Shown one piece after another: positions 8,703 to 19,376 of a DNA stretch of 64,000 bases. The notes beneath the pieces were generated by a model, which had not been told where the DNA came from, did no database searches, and saw only the letters and a program-made list of their open reading frames with translations. The position numbers and the translations under genes are program-made. The stretch is from Martelella mediterranea (lineage in GTDB: Bacteria; Pseudomonadota; Alphaproteobacteria; Rhizobiales; Rhizobiaceae), in contig PVUG01000001.1 in the NCBI GenBank assembly GCA_003001975.1, forward strand, positions 186,001-250,000. The letters run 5' to 3'. How positions within the stretch are numbered: the first letter of the stretch is position 1; each line of letters starts with the position of its first letter.

Positions 8703-10022
8703 TTAAAAACTTTCCCTGAACCACTGGCCGACGCGCGACAGGCGTCCACCGTCCGATGGCAGAAAACCCCGCTGTTCGCTGCCATAGGTTTCGCTTTCCG
8801 CAAGCTGCGGATAAATCAACAGGCCCGCCGCCGTGACAAAGGATGGCCCCTTGGCCGGAAGCGGCAAACCGGAAACACCCATCGGGCGCCCGATCCTGAC
8901 ATTGCGGCTCAAGATGCGCCGCGCCAGTTCACAAAGACCGATCAGCTGGCTTGCGCCGCCGGTCAACACCACGCGCTTGCCGACAACCGCCGAAAAGCCC
9001 GAGAGCTGGATACGGTCGCGGATCAGTTCGAGTGTTTCTTCCACCCGCGCCCGGACAATCTTTGAAAGCAGTGCCTTGGAGACCTGCCGCGGCTGATCGA
9101 GGTCATCGTGACCGATCGAGGGCACCGCGATCATCTCGCGTTCGTCGGCGCTGGAAGTCAGCGTCGAACCGTGCACGCATTTCAGCCGCTCGGCGTCTTC
9201 CATGCCGGTCGAAAGCCCGCGCGCCAGATCGGTGGTGACATGCATGCCGCCGAGGCTGATGGCATCGGTGTGCACCAGCCGGCCCTCGGAGAAGACCGAA
9301 ATCGTCGTGGTGCCGGCGCCCATGTCGATCGCCGCACAACCAAGCTCGACCTCGTCATCGACCAGTGCTGCAAGGCCGCTGGCATAGGGCGTTGCGACCA
9401 TACGCTCCACGGACAGGTGCGCGCGGTTGATGCAAAGCTCGAGATTGCGCAGCGCCAGCCTTTCGGCCGTGACCACATGCAGATCGACGCCCAGCGTCTC
9501 GCCATACATGCCCAGCGGATCGCGTATACCGCGCTCGCCATCAAGCGTAAAACCGGCCGGCAGCGAATGCAGCACCTGCCGCTCATCATTGATCGAGCGG
9601 CGTGAGACCGCAGACAGCACGCGACGCAGGTCGGAGGCATCCACATCCTGGCCGCCGAGATCGATGGCCGCCGTATAGGTATCGCTCTTGATGCGACCGG
9701 CCGAGACATTGACGATCAGGCTGTCGATCGTGATGCCCGCCATGCTTTCCGCCGCATCGACGGCCTGACGGATAACGTGTTCGGCCGCGTCGAGATTGAC
9801 GATGACGCCGCTCTTGATGCCCTGCGAACGCTGATGCCCGATACCGATGATCTCGATATTGTGGGTGCGTCCCGGCAGGATCTGGCTTTCGCCGCGCGGC
9901 GTCAGCCGGGCGATCATGCAGACGATCTTCGACGAACCGATATCGAGCACGCTGACGATATGCGTCTTTTTCGCGGAAAGGGGTTTTGCCCGGCCAAAGC
10001 CGGCACTGCCGAACAGACTCAC
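8703..10022 (-). CDS. ftsA: Cell division protein FtsA
   Basis: A 439-residue actin-like ATPase that tethers FtsZ to the membrane. The phosphate 1 motif VLDIGSSKI lies near residues 25-33, the phosphate 2 region is AIDMGAGTTTISVF, and the C-terminal GRLSRVGQWFRESF is the amphipathic membrane-targeting helix. The start is GTG at 10022 with GGAG 6 bases upstream; its GTGA overlaps the ftsQ stop by 4 bp, indicating translational coupling. Confidence 0.96.
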   Translation of the reverse strand: MSLFGSAGFGRAKPLSAKKTHIVSVLDIGSSKIVCMIARLTPRGESQILPGRTHNIEIIGIGHQRSQGIKSGVIVNLDAAEHVIRQAVDAAESMAGITIDSLIVNVSAGRIKSDTYTAAIDLGGQDVDASDLRRVLSAVSRRSINDERQVLHSLPAGFTLDGERGIRDPLGMYGETLGVDLHVVTAERLALRNLELCINRAHLSVERMVATPYASGLAALVDDEVELGCAAIDMGAGTTTISVFSEGRLVHTDAISLGGMHVTTDLARGLSTGMEDAERLKCVHGSTLTSSADEREMIAVPSIGHDDLDQPRQVSKALLSKIVRARVEETLELIRDRIQLSGFSAVVGKRVVLTGGASQLIGLCELARRILSRNVRIGRPMGVSGLPLPAKGPSFVTAAGLLIYPQLAESETYGSEQRGFLPSDGGRLSRVGQWFRESF

Positions 10023-10945
10023 AGACGCCTCCCCTTGTTCTTGAATGTCTTTTCGAGCGCTTCCGTTGCCGCCTGACGCCGCTCCATGGCGGCCGGCGTC
10101 AACTGGATTGCGATCCGGTCATCAAGCCTGAGATCCACGGCTGCGATTTCGCGCTCCAGGATCGAACGGTCTTCCTCCAGCATCTTCAGACGTGCCAGTG
10201 CAGCCTCGGTCCCGGTCTGGGGCAGTTTCACGATCATGCCATTGTCGAGGTAGAGGTCCCAGCGGCGTCCATCGACGCGCTTGAAGGCGCGTACGCGTTC
10301 CGACAATGCCGGCCAGCCCTCAAGCAGGCCGTCGATATCGGCGGCGGCAAAATTGCCGCCCTGACCGAGAACCAGCGGAAGCCTGCGGAATTTCGGCGCG
10401 CTGAGCGACCCGATGACATTGCCGTCACGCTCGATCATCAGCGTACGACCGTCTTCCTGCTGCCAGAGAGCATAGGGAACGCGTTCGGTCAGCGTGATCT
10501 TCAGCGTCGAGGGATAAACCTTGCGGACATCGGCTTCGGCAACCCAGGGCAGGTTGAGCAAACGCCCGCGGGCGCGCTGCACATCGAGCGCCTGCAGCGC
10601 ATAGGCGCTTTCAAGGTCGAGGCTCTGCAGAACGGCAATTTCCGAAGTCTCCTGATTGCCGGATATCTCAATATCCTCGACGGAAAAACCGGCGAGCTGG
10701 AATGCCGCCTGCCGCACGAGGTCGCTCTTGCCGGCAACGGAAATCGCATTGGCACCGACGGCGGCGAAGAAAACCAGCGCCGCGATGCTTCCGGCATGGC
10801 GCGGCAACGGCGTGCGACCGCTCAGAAAGCCGGTCGAAACGCGCACCACGCGCCTGACGGGACGCGGCAAGACACCGCTCCGTCCGACGGGATCGCTGCG
10901 GCCGCTGTCGACCGTATCGCCCTTTCTGAGTTTCAACGCAAACAC
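10019..10945 (-). CDS. ftsQ: Cell division protein FtsQ
   Basis: A bitopic membrane protein of the divisome core that bridges early and late division proteins. A basic cytoplasmic N-terminal tail is followed by one membrane segment (around [19 protein letters not shown]), a POTRA domain beginning at [11 protein letters not shown], and the FtsQ/DivIB beta domain. About 308 residues, normal for alphaproteobacteria. The start is uncertain: GTG at 10945 has a GGAGGA 6 bases upstream and is preferred; GTG at 10966 would add 7 residues. Either way it overlaps the end of ddl. Confidence 0.92.
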   Translation of the reverse strand: MFALKLRKGDTVDSGRSDPVGRSGVLPRPVRRVVRVSTGFLSGRTPLPRHAGSIAALVFFAAVGANAISVAGKSDLVRQAAFQLAGFSVEDIEISGNQETSEIAVLQSLDLESAYALQALDVQRARGRLLNLPWVAEADVRKVYPSTLKITLTERVPYALWQQEDGRTLMIERDGNVIGSLSAPKFRRLPLVLGQGGNFAAADIDGLLEGWPALSERVRAFKRVDGRRWDLYLDNGMIVKLPQTGTEAALARLKMLEEDRSILEREIAAVDLRLDDRIAIQLTPAAMERRQAATEALEKTFKNKGRRL

Positions 10946-11856
10946 GAAGCGTCCTCCACAATCCACCGAAGAAATGCACCAAAATCATAACCTGCATCAG
11001 CGGCCATTTCGGGAACCAGAGAGGTCTCGGTCATGCCGGGCTGGGTATTGACCTCCAGCCAGATAATCCCGTCCTCTCCGAGCGTCTCATCGAAACGGAA
11101 ATCCGAACGCGAGACACCGCGGCACCCGATTGCCTGATGCGCCTGAACGGCCAATGATTGAATCTTTTGGTAAATATTCGGTTTAATTTCGGCCGGAAGA
11201 ATGTGTTTCGATCCGCCCGGACGATATTTGGCGTCAAAATCGTAGAATTTCTGACCGACCGGCACGATTTCGGTCACGCACAATGCCGTGCCATCCATCA
11301 CGCCGCAGGTAAATTCGCGGCCCTTGACAAAGCGCTCGACCATCACCTGTTCGCCGAAGCTCCATTCCGTCGAGGCAATCGACTGCGGCGGCGCGGCCTG
11401 CCCTTCATCAACGATCAGCACGCCGAAGGACGACCCCTCGCTGACGGGCTTCATCACATAGGGCGGCGCCATCGGATGGTCATTGCCGATTTCGCCACGT
11501 TTGAGAAGGATACTGTCGGCGACCTGAACGCCACAGGCAGCGGCCACGCGCTTGGCCTGCGCCTTGTCCATGGCAAGCGCCGATGCGAGCACGCCGGAAT
11601 GGGTATAGGGGATTTGCAGATATTCGAGGATACCCTGCACCTTGCCGTCTTCGCCGAAGGGGCCGTGGAGCGCATTGAAGGCGACATCGGGCTTCAGTTC
11701 GGACAAAACCGTGGCGACATCACGGGTCACGTCGATACGGCTGACGCGGTAACCTTCCGCCTCCAGCGCATCGGCACAGGATTTTCCCGTCGCCAGGCTG
11801 ACCTGACGCTCGGAGGAAAAACCGCCCATTAACACAGCCACATGTCCGGAACTCAT
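10933..11856 (-). CDS. ddl: D-alanine--D-alanine ligase
   Basis: A 307-residue ATP-grasp ligase that makes the D-Ala-D-Ala end of the peptidoglycan stem. Visible features are [12 protein letters not shown] at the N-terminus (DdlB-type glycine loop), [20 protein letters not shown]-like ATP binding as [11 protein letters not shown], and the metal-binding end [11 protein letters not shown]. The ATG at 11856 (MSSGHVAVL) fits the family start; the frame is open to 11937 but those residues are not conserved. It is the first gene of the ddl-ftsQAZ unit, after a terminator that closes the mraZ-murB unit. Confidence 0.95.
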   Translation of the reverse strand: MSSGHVAVLMGGFSSERQVSLATGKSCADALEAEGYRVSRIDVTRDVATVLSELKPDVAFNALHGPFGEDGKVQGILEYLQIPYTHSGVLASALAMDKAQAKRVAAACGVQVADSILLKRGEIGNDHPMAPPYVMKPVSEGSSFGVLIVDEGQAAPPQSIASTEWSFGEQVMVERFVKGREFTCGVMDGTALCVTEIVPVGQKFYDFDAKYRPGGSKHILPAEIKPNIYQKIQSLAVQAHQAIGCRGVSRSDFRFDETLGEDGIIWLEVNTQPGMTETSLVPEMAADAGYDFGAFLRWIVEDASCLR

Positions 11857-11949
11857 GCCCGTCCCCATCTTGCCGGCAAAAGCCGGAACAAACATTCGGA
11901 ATACCGCTTTTTTGTGGAAAGCGTTTCGTATCCCCATTTGTGACGGAGG

Positions 11950-11980
11950 ATGGTTAATGAAGTGTTTACTTTGGTTAACC
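11950..11980 (-). promoter_or_regulatory. Candidate CtrA-binding sites upstream of ddl-ftsQAZ
   Basis: Read on the minus strand there is an exact TTAACCAT (11950-11957) and a palindromic GGTTAACC (11973-11980). On the plus strand TTAA-N7-TTTA (11954-11968) is one base from the full CtrA box TTAA-N7-TTAA. CtrA is known to control ftsQA and ftsZ in Caulobacter; its use here is inferred. The sites lie about 95-125 bp before the ddl start and just after the murB terminator, where a promoter is expected. Confidence 0.5.
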
Positions 11981-11985
11981 GATTG

Positions 11986-12020
11986 AGAAAAACCTGTTCC
12001 CGATAAGGGTTTAACAGGTA
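11986..12020 (-). terminator. Intrinsic terminator after murB
   Basis: Inverted repeat ACCTGTT / AACAGGT (11992-11998 and 12013-12019), followed on the minus strand by five T (11987-11991). It lies about 40 bases after the murB stop and splits the dcw cluster into an mraZ-murB unit and a ddl-ftsZ unit. Confidence 0.75.
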
Positions 12021-12060
12021 GCGACTACGCCAGATGCCCCGGAAAGAAAGGCTTTTGCCC

Positions 12061-13029
12061 TCAGTCGAGTTCCTGCGGAACGAAGGCGTAAAGTTCGCGA
12101 CCCTCGGGGTATTTTCCAAGCCGCCGGATTTCCCATTCCAGCAGAATTCCGGTGTGGTTATAGACGCGCTCGCGAACGGTTTCGCCGAGATATTCCAGAT
12201 CATAGGCCGAAGCGTGGCCGAGATTGATCATCGAATTGCAGTTTACCGGCGACATCTGCGCCCCGCCGATCATCAGACCACGGCAGCCCGCCTCATCGAT
12301 CAGCCGCCAGGCGGCGTGGCCGTCCGGGTTTCTGAAGGTCGATCCGCCGGTCTTTTCCTGAACCGGCTGAACGGTTTCGCGGTGGTTGCGAACCACCTCC
12401 ATCTCCTCGCGGATTGCCGCGCGGTCCTTGGTAAACCCTTCCAGCAACGCCCCGGTGATAATCACATCGTCCGGCATGCGCGCCGACCGGTCTCCATAGC
12501 GCATGGCTTCGCGCGGGATGGTCACCTTCTCGCCCTTGCGGTTCAGGCCATAAATTTCGACGACGCGGTCGCCAATCTCACAGCCATGCGCGCCGGCATT
12601 CATCGCCAGGGCGCCGCCAAGCGAACCCGGAATGCCGTAAAGAAAGGAAAATCCGCCAATGCCCTGATCCATGGCGAAACCGGCAATATGCTTGTCCGGC
12701 GAAATCGCACCGGCGACAATCCGGTTATCGCCCACGGCTTCCTGCTGGCCGAAGCCCTTGGCCGACAGGCGCACGACAGCGCCTTCAAGCCCGCCGTCGC
12801 GCACCAGAAGGTTGGAGCCGAAGCCGATAACGGTCAGCGGCACATCCTCCGGCAGCGCATGCAGGAAAAGCTGAAGATCGTCTTCATCGAGCGGGTGAAA
12901 CAGCAGTTCGGCCGGACCGCCGGCGCGCAGCCAGGTGACCCGGTCCATACCGCTGTCGGGTGCAAGCCGCCCCCTCAGTTGCGACGCAGCCGCGCCCAGT
13001 CTTTTCATCAGTTTCTTGCCGTCGAGCAT
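12061..13029 (-). CDS. murB: UDP-N-acetylenolpyruvoylglucosamine reductase
   Basis: A 322-residue FAD enzyme that reduces enolpyruvyl-UDP-GlcNAc to UDP-MurNAc, the second step of peptidoglycan precursor synthesis. Features: [12 protein letters not shown] (FAD pyrophosphate binding), the [18 protein letters not shown] segment (13-residue-spaced FAD motif), and GGSTFRNP with its catalytic Ser near the middle, followed by the C-terminal Glu region (type II-like without the extra loop). The start at 13029 (MLDGKKL) has AAGGGA upstream. It begins 13 bp after the murC stop. Confidence 0.95.
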   Translation of the reverse strand: MLDGKKLMKRLGAAASQLRGRLAPDSGMDRVTWLRAGGPAELLFHPLDEDDLQLFLHALPEDVPLTVIGFGSNLLVRDGGLEGAVVRLSAKGFGQQEAVGDNRIVAGAISPDKHIAGFAMDQGIGGFSFLYGIPGSLGGALAMNAGAHGCEIGDRVVEIYGLNRKGEKVTIPREAMRYGDRSARMPDDVIITGALLEGFTKDRAAIREEMEVVRNHRETVQPVQEKTGGSTFRNPDGHAAWRLIDEAGCRGLMIGGAQMSPVNCNSMINLGHASAYDLEYLGETVRERVYNHTGILLEWEIRRLGKYPEGRELYAFVPQELD

Positions 13030-13042
13030 TGACGTGGTCCCT

Positions 13043-14443
13043 TCAGGACATTCCATTCAGCTCAACCGGAAGCCGAGCAGCCCAGGCGGTAATACTACCC
13101 GCACCGAGCATGACAACAAAATCCCCCGGCTCGGCAATCTGTGCAATCCTCGTCGCCAGTTCGTCCTCGCCGGCCAGATATTGCGCGTCACGGTGACCGG
13201 CGGCATTGATACCGGACACAAGCGTCTCGGCGTCATAACCTTCGCGCGGGTCTTCGCCTGCCGCATAGACCGGCGCGATGAACACCGTATCGGCATCATT
13301 GAAGCAGTTGGTGAAATCATCGAACAGGCTTTCAAGCCGCGAATAACGATGCGGCTGATGGACGGCGATGATGCGCCCGTTGCACGCCGCCCGCGCCGCG
13401 CCCAGCACCGAGCGGATCTCGACCGGGTGATGACCGTAATCGTCGAAAATCTGCACGCCGTTCCATTCGCCCACCAGCGTGAACCGCCGCTTGACCCCGC
13501 CGAAGGCGGCGAGCCCCTTGCGGATATCGTCCTCGGAAATATGCAGCCGGTCGGCAACGGCGATCGCGGCGGTCGCATTGGACACATTGTGCCGGCCCGG
13601 CATCGGCAGGGTCAGATTTTCAAGTCTGACCGACGGCCGCCGGCGACGACGGATATCGACATCGAAAACCGTGCGGATGCCGTCATTGCGAATATTGGAG
13701 AAGCGCACGTCGGCCTGACGGTTTTCGCCATAGGTGACGATCCGCCGGTCCTCGATCTGGCCGACAAGCGACTGCACTTCCGGATGATCGAGACACAGCA
13801 CGCCACAGCCGTAAAACGGCACGTTCTCGACAAACTGGCGGAAGGCCGCCCGCACACCGTCAAACGTGCCGTAGTGATCGAGATGTTCGGGGTCGATATT
13901 GGTGACCACGGCGATTTCGGCGGGCAGTTTCAGGAAGGTACCGTCGGATTCGTCCGCCTCGACCACCATCCACTCACCCTCGCCCATGCGCGCATTGGTG
14001 CCATAGGCATTGATGATGCCGCCATTGATGACCGTCGGGTCAAGCCCGCCGGCCTCCAGCAGGGTCGCGACCATCGATGTGGTGGTGGTCTTGCCATGGG
14101 TGCCGCCGATGGCGATCGCATCGCGGAAGCGCATCAGCTCGGCCAGCATTTCCGCACGGCGCACCACCGGCAGATGTTTTTCACGCGCGGCAACAAGTTC
14201 GGGATTGGTGCGCTTGATTGCCGACGACACCACGACCACTTCCGCCTCGCCCAGGTTTTCGGGCCGGTGGCCGATGGAAACGACAATCCCCTTTTCGCGC
14301 AGCCTTGCGACATTGGCACTTTCTGCCTGGTCGGAGCCCTGCACCTTGTAACCGAGATTCATCAACACTTCGGCAATGCCGCTCATGCCGATACCGCCGA
14401 TGCCGACGAAATGAACGACACCGATTGCCTCAGGCATTTTCAT
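13043..14443 (-). CDS. murC: UDP-N-acetylmuramate--L-alanine ligase
   Basis: A 466-residue Mur ligase that adds L-Ala to UDP-MurNAc in the cytosol. The N-terminal Rossmann domain has [13 protein letters not shown]; the central ATPase domain has [11 protein letters not shown] and the [10 protein letters not shown] segment; the C-terminal domain holds the [10 protein letters not shown] motif diagnostic of MurC. The start ATG overlaps the murG stop by 4 bp (ATGA). Confidence 0.97.
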   Translation of the reverse strand: MKMPEAIGVVHFVGIGGIGMSGIAEVLMNLGYKVQGSDQAESANVARLREKGIVVSIGHRPENLGEAEVVVVSSAIKRTNPELVAAREKHLPVVRRAEMLAELMRFRDAIAIGGTHGKTTTTSMVATLLEAGGLDPTVINGGIINAYGTNARMGEGEWMVVEADESDGTFLKLPAEIAVVTNIDPEHLDHYGTFDGVRAAFRQFVENVPFYGCGVLCLDHPEVQSLVGQIEDRRIVTYGENRQADVRFSNIRNDGIRTVFDVDIRRRRRPSVRLENLTLPMPGRHNVSNATAAIAVADRLHISEDDIRKGLAAFGGVKRRFTLVGEWNGVQIFDDYGHHPVEIRSVLGAARAACNGRIIAVHQPHRYSRLESLFDDFTNCFNDADTVFIAPVYAAGEDPREGYDAETLVSGINAAGHRDAQYLAGEDELATRIAQIAEPGDFVVMLGAGSITAWAARLPVELNGMS

Positions 14444-15552
14444 TCGCTTGTTCCTTCGATCGTCTTTCCGGATGCCAGCGCCTCGGCCAGATCGGCCAGT
14501 CTTGCCGTTGCATCCGGTTTGCCGGCAGCGCGTGCGGCGGCTGCGGCCGTTTCAAGTCTTTCGGGTTGCTCGACCGCGTCCGTCAGGATTTTGACGAACC
14601 GCTCGGTCGTCAGCTCCGACTGGCGCACGACCTCGGCTCCGCCATTCTTCGCCAGCAGCGCCGCATTTGCCGCCTGATCCTGATCGAGCGCATGCGGCAG
14701 CGGCACGAATACCCCCGGCCGGCCGATCACGGAAAGCTCGGTCACGGTCGAGGCGCCCGAGCGCGCGACGACAAGATCGGCATCGGCGATCAGTTCCGGC
14801 ATGTTGTCGAAAAAGGAGGCGACATTTGCCGTCACGCCAAGGGCTGCAAAGCCTTCGCGCACATCATCGAGATCTTCCGGCCGCGCCTGCTGGGTGACGA
14901 CAAGGCGCGCCCGCACATCATCCTCAAGCGCTGCCAGCGCAGAAGGAATGGCACCGGCAAAGAAATGAGCGCCCTGCGAGCCGCCGAAAACGAGAAGGTG
15001 AAAGGGGTCGGATGCAGACCGCTTGCGATAAGGCGTGTTCGCGGCCGCGATCACCGTCTGGCGCACGGGATTGCCGGTTTCGACGATCTTTCCACCGAAC
15101 TTCGCATCGTCCTTTGGCAGGAAGCCGCCGGCGATGACCTTCACCCGTGGGGCCAGCATGCGGTTTGCGCGGCCCATAACGGCATTGGCCTCGTGCACCA
15201 TCGACGGTATGCCGATACTGGTGGACGCCATCAGCGGCGGAACGGTCGGATAGCCGCCAAAACCGACAACGGCGGCAGGCCGGTGTTTTTGAAACAGGGC
15301 CCGCGCCTTGCGGGTGCCGGAAAACAGTTTCCATGCCGCCTTGATCACCGCGACCGGATTTTTCGATCCGAACGTCGCCGACGGCACGATGTGGATTTCA
15401 GCGGGAAAAGTGCCCGCGAAACGCTCTGCACGGTGATCGGTAATGAGATGCACGGTGTGGCCGCGCGCGATCAATTCATGCGCCAGCGATTCGGCCGGAA
15501 ACAGATGGCCGCCGGTTCCGCCCGCAGACAGAAAGAAACAAAAACTGTCCAT
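14440..15552 (-). CDS. murG: UDP-GlcNAc:lipid I N-acetylglucosaminyltransferase
   Basis: A 370-residue GT28 glycosyltransferase at the inner face of the membrane; it converts lipid I to lipid II. The N-terminal glycine loop [15 protein letters not shown] (residues 10-24) and the second loop [10 protein letters not shown] are present, as is the C-terminal donor-binding [10 protein letters not shown]...ALDQDQ region. Three bases separate it from ftsW, and it overlaps murC by 4 bp. Confidence 0.97.
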   Translation of the reverse strand: MDSFCFFLSAGGTGGHLFPAESLAHELIARGHTVHLITDHRAERFAGTFPAEIHIVPSATFGSKNPVAVIKAAWKLFSGTRKARALFQKHRPAAVVGFGGYPTVPPLMASTSIGIPSMVHEANAVMGRANRMLAPRVKVIAGGFLPKDDAKFGGKIVETGNPVRQTVIAAANTPYRKRSASDPFHLLVFGGSQGAHFFAGAIPSALAALEDDVRARLVVTQQARPEDLDDVREGFAALGVTANVASFFDNMPELIADADLVVARSGASTVTELSVIGRPGVFVPLPHALDQDQAANAALLAKNGGAEVVRQSELTTERFVKILTDAVEQPERLETAAAAARAAGKPDATARLADLAEALASGKTIEGTSE

Positions 15553-15555
15553 AGT

Positions 15556-16716
15556 CTACTCCGCCGCCACGCCGCGCGGCCTGCCCGGTTCAAAGAAATG
15601 GTCCTGACGGGCACGCTTTTCGGGCCGGTGGCGTGTCAGCGCCAGAATGAAGCCCGCACCGATGCAGGTCGCGATCATCGACGATCCGCCAGCCGAAATC
15701 AGCGGCAGGGTCATGCCCTTTGCCGGCATCAGCTGCAGTGCAACGCCGATATTGATGACCGACTGCATGCCGATCTGAAGCACGAGGCCGGCTACGGCAA
15801 AACGGGCGAAATCATCACGCTCGCGATAGGCATGGGTCAGCCCGCGCAACACGATGAAGGCGAAGATCGAGACGATGAACATGCAGAACAGAATGCCGAA
15901 TTCTTCCGCCGCCACCGAAAACACGAAGTCCGTATGGCTGTCGGGAAGCCGGCGTTTGACGATCCCCTCGCCCGGCCCGAGGCCGAACAGGCCGCCATGC
16001 TGGATCGCCTTTGCGGCCAGCTCCACCTGCAGGTTATCACCCTCGCCGGTCAAGAACCGGTCGATACGCGAGGTCACATGCGGCAGCCAAGTATAGGCCG
16101 CCAGAATGCCGGCCATGCCAATGCCGCCAAGACCGGCAATCCACACCCACGACATGCCCGCCATGAAGAAGATACCGCCCCAGACGATGCCCAAAAGCAC
16201 GGTCTGGCCGAAGTCGGGCTGGGCAATCAGAAGCACGGCGGAAATGATGAACAGAATGCCGGCAAAGAGATTGCCCGGAATTTCGGGATAGCGCTGATGT
16301 TCGGCAAAAAGCCAGGCACAGACCACCGCAAAGGCGGGCTTCAGAAACTCCGACGGCTGCACGGAAAACCCAGCCAGCACGATCCAGCGTCTGGAGCCGT
16401 TATTGGCCGTGCCGATGAAAAGCGCGGCGACCATCATCAGCAGCGAACCGACCAGAATGATCACCGCCAGCCGCCGGATCATCCGCGGCGAGCAGAAGGA
16501 CAGGCCGATCATCACCGCAAGCGAGGGAAAGATGAAGATCGCATGGCGGCGGACGAAGTGAAAACTGTCATAGCCAAGACGATCGGCAACGGCGGGGGAT
16601 GCCGCAAACGACAGCATGAAGCCGATGCCCATCAACGCGATAAAGGCTGCAAGCAGCCATCTGTCGATGGTCCAGAACCAGTCCGCGATCGGTCCGCGTT
16701 GGACGCGAGAGACCAT
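15556..16716 (-). CDS. ftsW: Peptidoglycan glycosyltransferase FtsW (SEDS family)
   Basis: A 386-residue polytopic membrane protein of the SEDS family, with about ten hydrophobic segments. It polymerises lipid II during division together with FtsI. The conserved PQPDFGQ-type motif appears as AQPDFGQTV, and the C-terminal SEDS signature appears as LPLISAGGSSM. The ATG start at 16716 is 3 bp after the murD stop. Confidence 0.96.
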   Translation of the reverse strand: MVSRVQRGPIADWFWTIDRWLLAAFIALMGIGFMLSFAASPAVADRLGYDSFHFVRRHAIFIFPSLAVMIGLSFCSPRMIRRLAVIILVGSLLMMVAALFIGTANNGSRRWIVLAGFSVQPSEFLKPAFAVVCAWLFAEHQRYPEIPGNLFAGILFIISAVLLIAQPDFGQTVLLGIVWGGIFFMAGMSWVWIAGLGGIGMAGILAAYTWLPHVTSRIDRFLTGEGDNLQVELAAKAIQHGGLFGLGPGEGIVKRRLPDSHTDFVFSVAAEEFGILFCMFIVSIFAFIVLRGLTHAYRERDDFARFAVAGLVLQIGMQSVINIGVALQLMPAKGMTLPLISAGGSSMIATCIGAGFILALTRHRPEKRARQDHFFEPGRPRGVAAE

Positions 16717-16719
16717 GGC

Positions 16720-18132
16720 TTATTTCTCCCTGCCGGTTTCATCGGGCGGCATGATGCCGTCAAGCGCCATGACGGCGCTGACGAAGGCATCGCCCCGCTT
16801 TTCAAAACTTGTGAACTGATCGAAGCTGGCGCAGGCGGGTGAAAGCAGCACCACAGGCGTCTCCCCGTCCCCGACCTCTGCATCGTGCGCGGCATCGCCG
16901 ACGGCCTTTTCCAGCGTACCGGACATGACAATTTCGGTCTTGCCCTGCAGCGTCCCGGCAAAGGCGTCCGCCGCTTCGCCAATCAGATAGGCTTTGCTGA
17001 TCCTGGGAAAAAACGTCTCCAATGCGGCAATGCCGCCCTGTTTTGGCCGGCCGCCCGCAATCCAGTAGATAGTGTCGAAGGTTTTCAGCGCAGGCGCTGC
17101 CGCTTCGGCATTGGTCGCCTTGGAATCATTGACGAACAACACCTTGCCGCGCCGCGCGATCGGCTGCATGCGATGCGACAGACCTTTGAACGTGGCGATA
17201 CCGGACAGGATTTCCGTGTCCGAAAGCCCAACCACCCGGCAGGCCGCAATGGCGGCGGCAACGTTCTGGCCATTATGCGCCCCGCGCAGCACGGTGTGGG
17301 CGGACAGGTCGGCCACCATATGATCGTCCCCCTTGCCCACGGAGACGATCGCCTTTCCGTCAAACGCCAGACCGGCCTCGATATGACCACGGTTGGCGGA
17401 AATATCGATCACGCTGTGACCGGCACTGCGCAGACGCGCAGCGATATCGCAGCAATATTGGTCATCAGCGCCGACAACAGCGTTTTTCGCCCCTGCCACC
17501 AGCCGTTCCTTGATCGCCGCATAGCGGTTCATGTCGCCGTGACGGTCGAGATGGTCCGGTGTGAGGTTCAGGAGCAGGCCCACATCGGCATCCAGCGTCG
17601 GAGCCAGATCGATCTGGTAGGAAGAGCATTCCACTACATAGAAGCGCCCGGGCGCAAGCGGATCGAGATCGAGCACGGCCCGGCCGATATTGCCGCCGAT
17701 CTGCGCATCGCGCCCGGCCTCCGCCAGAATATGGCCGATCAGCGCCGTGGTCGTCGATTTGCCGTTGGTGCCGGTAATCGCGATCAGCTTTGCATCCGGG
17801 CATATGGCGCGACGCTCACGCGCAAACAGCTCGACATCGCCGATGATCTCGACGCCTGCAGCGCTCGCCAGTTCCACGCTCCAGTGCGGTTTGGGATGGG
17901 TCAACGGCACGCCCGGCGCCAGCACCAGCGCCTCGAAGGCGCTCCAGTCCGCGTCTTTCAGATCGACCACCGGGATACCGGAGGCAGCGGCTGCCGCACG
18001 GCTTTTCGCGCGGTCGTCATAGGCGGATACCTCCGCGCCACCGGCAACGAGTGCGCGCGCGCTCGCAAGCCCCGAACCGCCAAGCCCGAAAAGAGCGATT
18101 TTTTTGCCGGAAAAGACGGAGACCGGAATCAC
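16720..18132 (-). CDS. murD: UDP-N-acetylmuramoyl-L-alanine--D-glutamate ligase
   Basis: A 470-residue Mur ligase that adds D-Glu to UDP-MurNAc-L-Ala. It has the N-terminal [13 protein letters not shown] nucleotide-like fold, the P-loop [12 protein letters not shown], the [11 protein letters not shown] motif and the C-terminal [10 protein letters not shown] motif typical of MurD. The start is GTG at 18132 (then Ile-Pro-Val); it lies 11 bp after mraY. Confidence 0.96.
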   Translation of the reverse strand: MIPVSVFSGKKIALFGLGGSGLASARALVAGGAEVSAYDDRAKSRAAAAASGIPVVDLKDADWSAFEALVLAPGVPLTHPKPHWSVELASAAGVEIIGDVELFARERRAICPDAKLIAITGTNGKSTTTALIGHILAEAGRDAQIGGNIGRAVLDLDPLAPGRFYVVECSSYQIDLAPTLDADVGLLLNLTPDHLDRHGDMNRYAAIKERLVAGAKNAVVGADDQYCCDIAARLRSAGHSVIDISANRGHIEAGLAFDGKAIVSVGKGDDHMVADLSAHTVLRGAHNGQNVAAAIAACRVVGLSDTEILSGIATFKGLSHRMQPIARRGKVLFVNDSKATNAEAAAPALKTFDTIYWIAGGRPKQGGIAALETFFPRISKAYLIGEAADAFAGTLQGKTEIVMSGTLEKAVGDAAHDAEVGDGETPVVLLSPACASFDQFTSFEKRGDAFVSAVMALDGIMPPDETGREK

Positions 18133-18143
18133 GGATTATTTTC

Positions 18144-19244
18144 CTATCGCAGTTTCAGGGTCGAAAGGCCGATCATGGCCAGACCGAAGGAAATGATCCA
18201 GAACCGGATCACCACCTGGCTTTCGGTCCAGCCGAGCTTTTCGAAATGGTGGTGGATCGGCGCCATCAGGAACACCCGTTTGGCGGTCTTCTTGTACACC
18301 GCTACCTGAATGATGACGGACAGCGCCTCGAGCACGAACAGGCCACAGATGATCGCCATCACGATCTCATGCTTGGTGGCAACCGCGACCGAGCCGATCA
18401 GCCCGCCAAGCGCCAGCGAACCGGTATCGCCCATGAAGATGGCGGCCGGCGGCGCGTTGAACCACAAAAAGCCCATGCAAGCGCCGATCACGGCCGACAG
18501 CAGCACCACGAGTTCACCGGTGCCCGGCACGTAATTGATCTGCAGGTAGCTTGCGAACACGGAGTTGCCGACGACATAGGCGATCAGCGCAAACGAACCG
18601 GAGGCAATGATCACCGGCACGGTCGCCAATCCGTCGAGACCGTCGGTCAGGTTCACCGAATTGCCGGCGGCAACGATCACGAAAGCGCCGAAGGGAATGA
18701 AGAACCAGCCGAGATCGATGATCACATCCTTGAAGAAGGGGAAGGTCAGCGCCGAGCCCAGCGTCGCCCCGTCAATCGAAGCCAGATTGGCGGCATACAT
18801 CATGAAGGCGACGGCAACACCGGCAATGACGAATTCGAAAAACAGCCGCCGCCGGCCGGAAAATCCCTTGTCCGACTGTTTGGTGACCTTGAGGTAATCG
18901 TCATAAAAGCCGATAGCCCCGAAACCCAGCGTTACCAGCAGGGTCGCGACCACATAGGCATTGGACAGATCGGCCCACAAAAGTGCGGAGCCGACAATGC
19001 CGGCAAGAATCATCAGCCCGCCCATGGTCGGCGTGCCTGCCTTCTTGAAATGGGTCTGCGGCCCGTCGGCGCGAATCGGCTGCCCCTTGCCCTGGCGGAT
19101 GCGCAACGCGGCGATAATCCGGGGTCCGAACAGAAAGACGATCAGCGCCGAGGTGAAGACGGCCGCGCCGGAGCGAAACGTGATATAGCGGAACAGATTG
19201 AAAAACTGGAACCTGTCGGACAACTCCACAAGCCAAATCAGCAT
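18144..19244 (-). CDS. mraY: Phospho-N-acetylmuramoyl-pentapeptide transferase
   Basis: A 366-residue integral membrane enzyme with about ten hydrophobic segments. It transfers phospho-MurNAc-pentapeptide to undecaprenyl phosphate to make lipid I. Three diagnostic motifs are seen: FYDDYLKVT (Asp pair), [10 protein letters not shown] and HHHFEKLGW. It is separated from murF by 132 bp, the largest gap within the mraZ-murB run; I see no clear terminator there. Confidence 0.97.
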   Translation of the reverse strand: MLIWLVELSDRFQFFNLFRYITFRSGAAVFTSALIVFLFGPRIIAALRIRQGKGQPIRADGPQTHFKKAGTPTMGGLMILAGIVGSALLWADLSNAYVVATLLVTLGFGAIGFYDDYLKVTKQSDKGFSGRRRLFFEFVIAGVAVAFMMYAANLASIDGATLGSALTFPFFKDVIIDLGWFFIPFGAFVIVAAGNSVNLTDGLDGLATVPVIIASGSFALIAYVVGNSVFASYLQINYVPGTGELVVLLSAVIGACMGFLWFNAPPAAIFMGDTGSLALGGLIGSVAVATKHEIVMAIICGLFVLEALSVIIQVAVYKKTAKRVFLMAPIHHHFEKLGWTESQVVIRFWIISFGLAMIGLSTLKLR

Positions 19245-19376
19245 GAACGCCCCTTTCCAGCGACGGCGAAATACGCCGGGTCAGGCCCTGAACGGACCGC
19301 AACCGGCGTCTCAGAATTGCGTTTTGCGTGGTATCTCAAACGTCTGTTTACCACGAAAATGTTTATGCGCGGTTTA

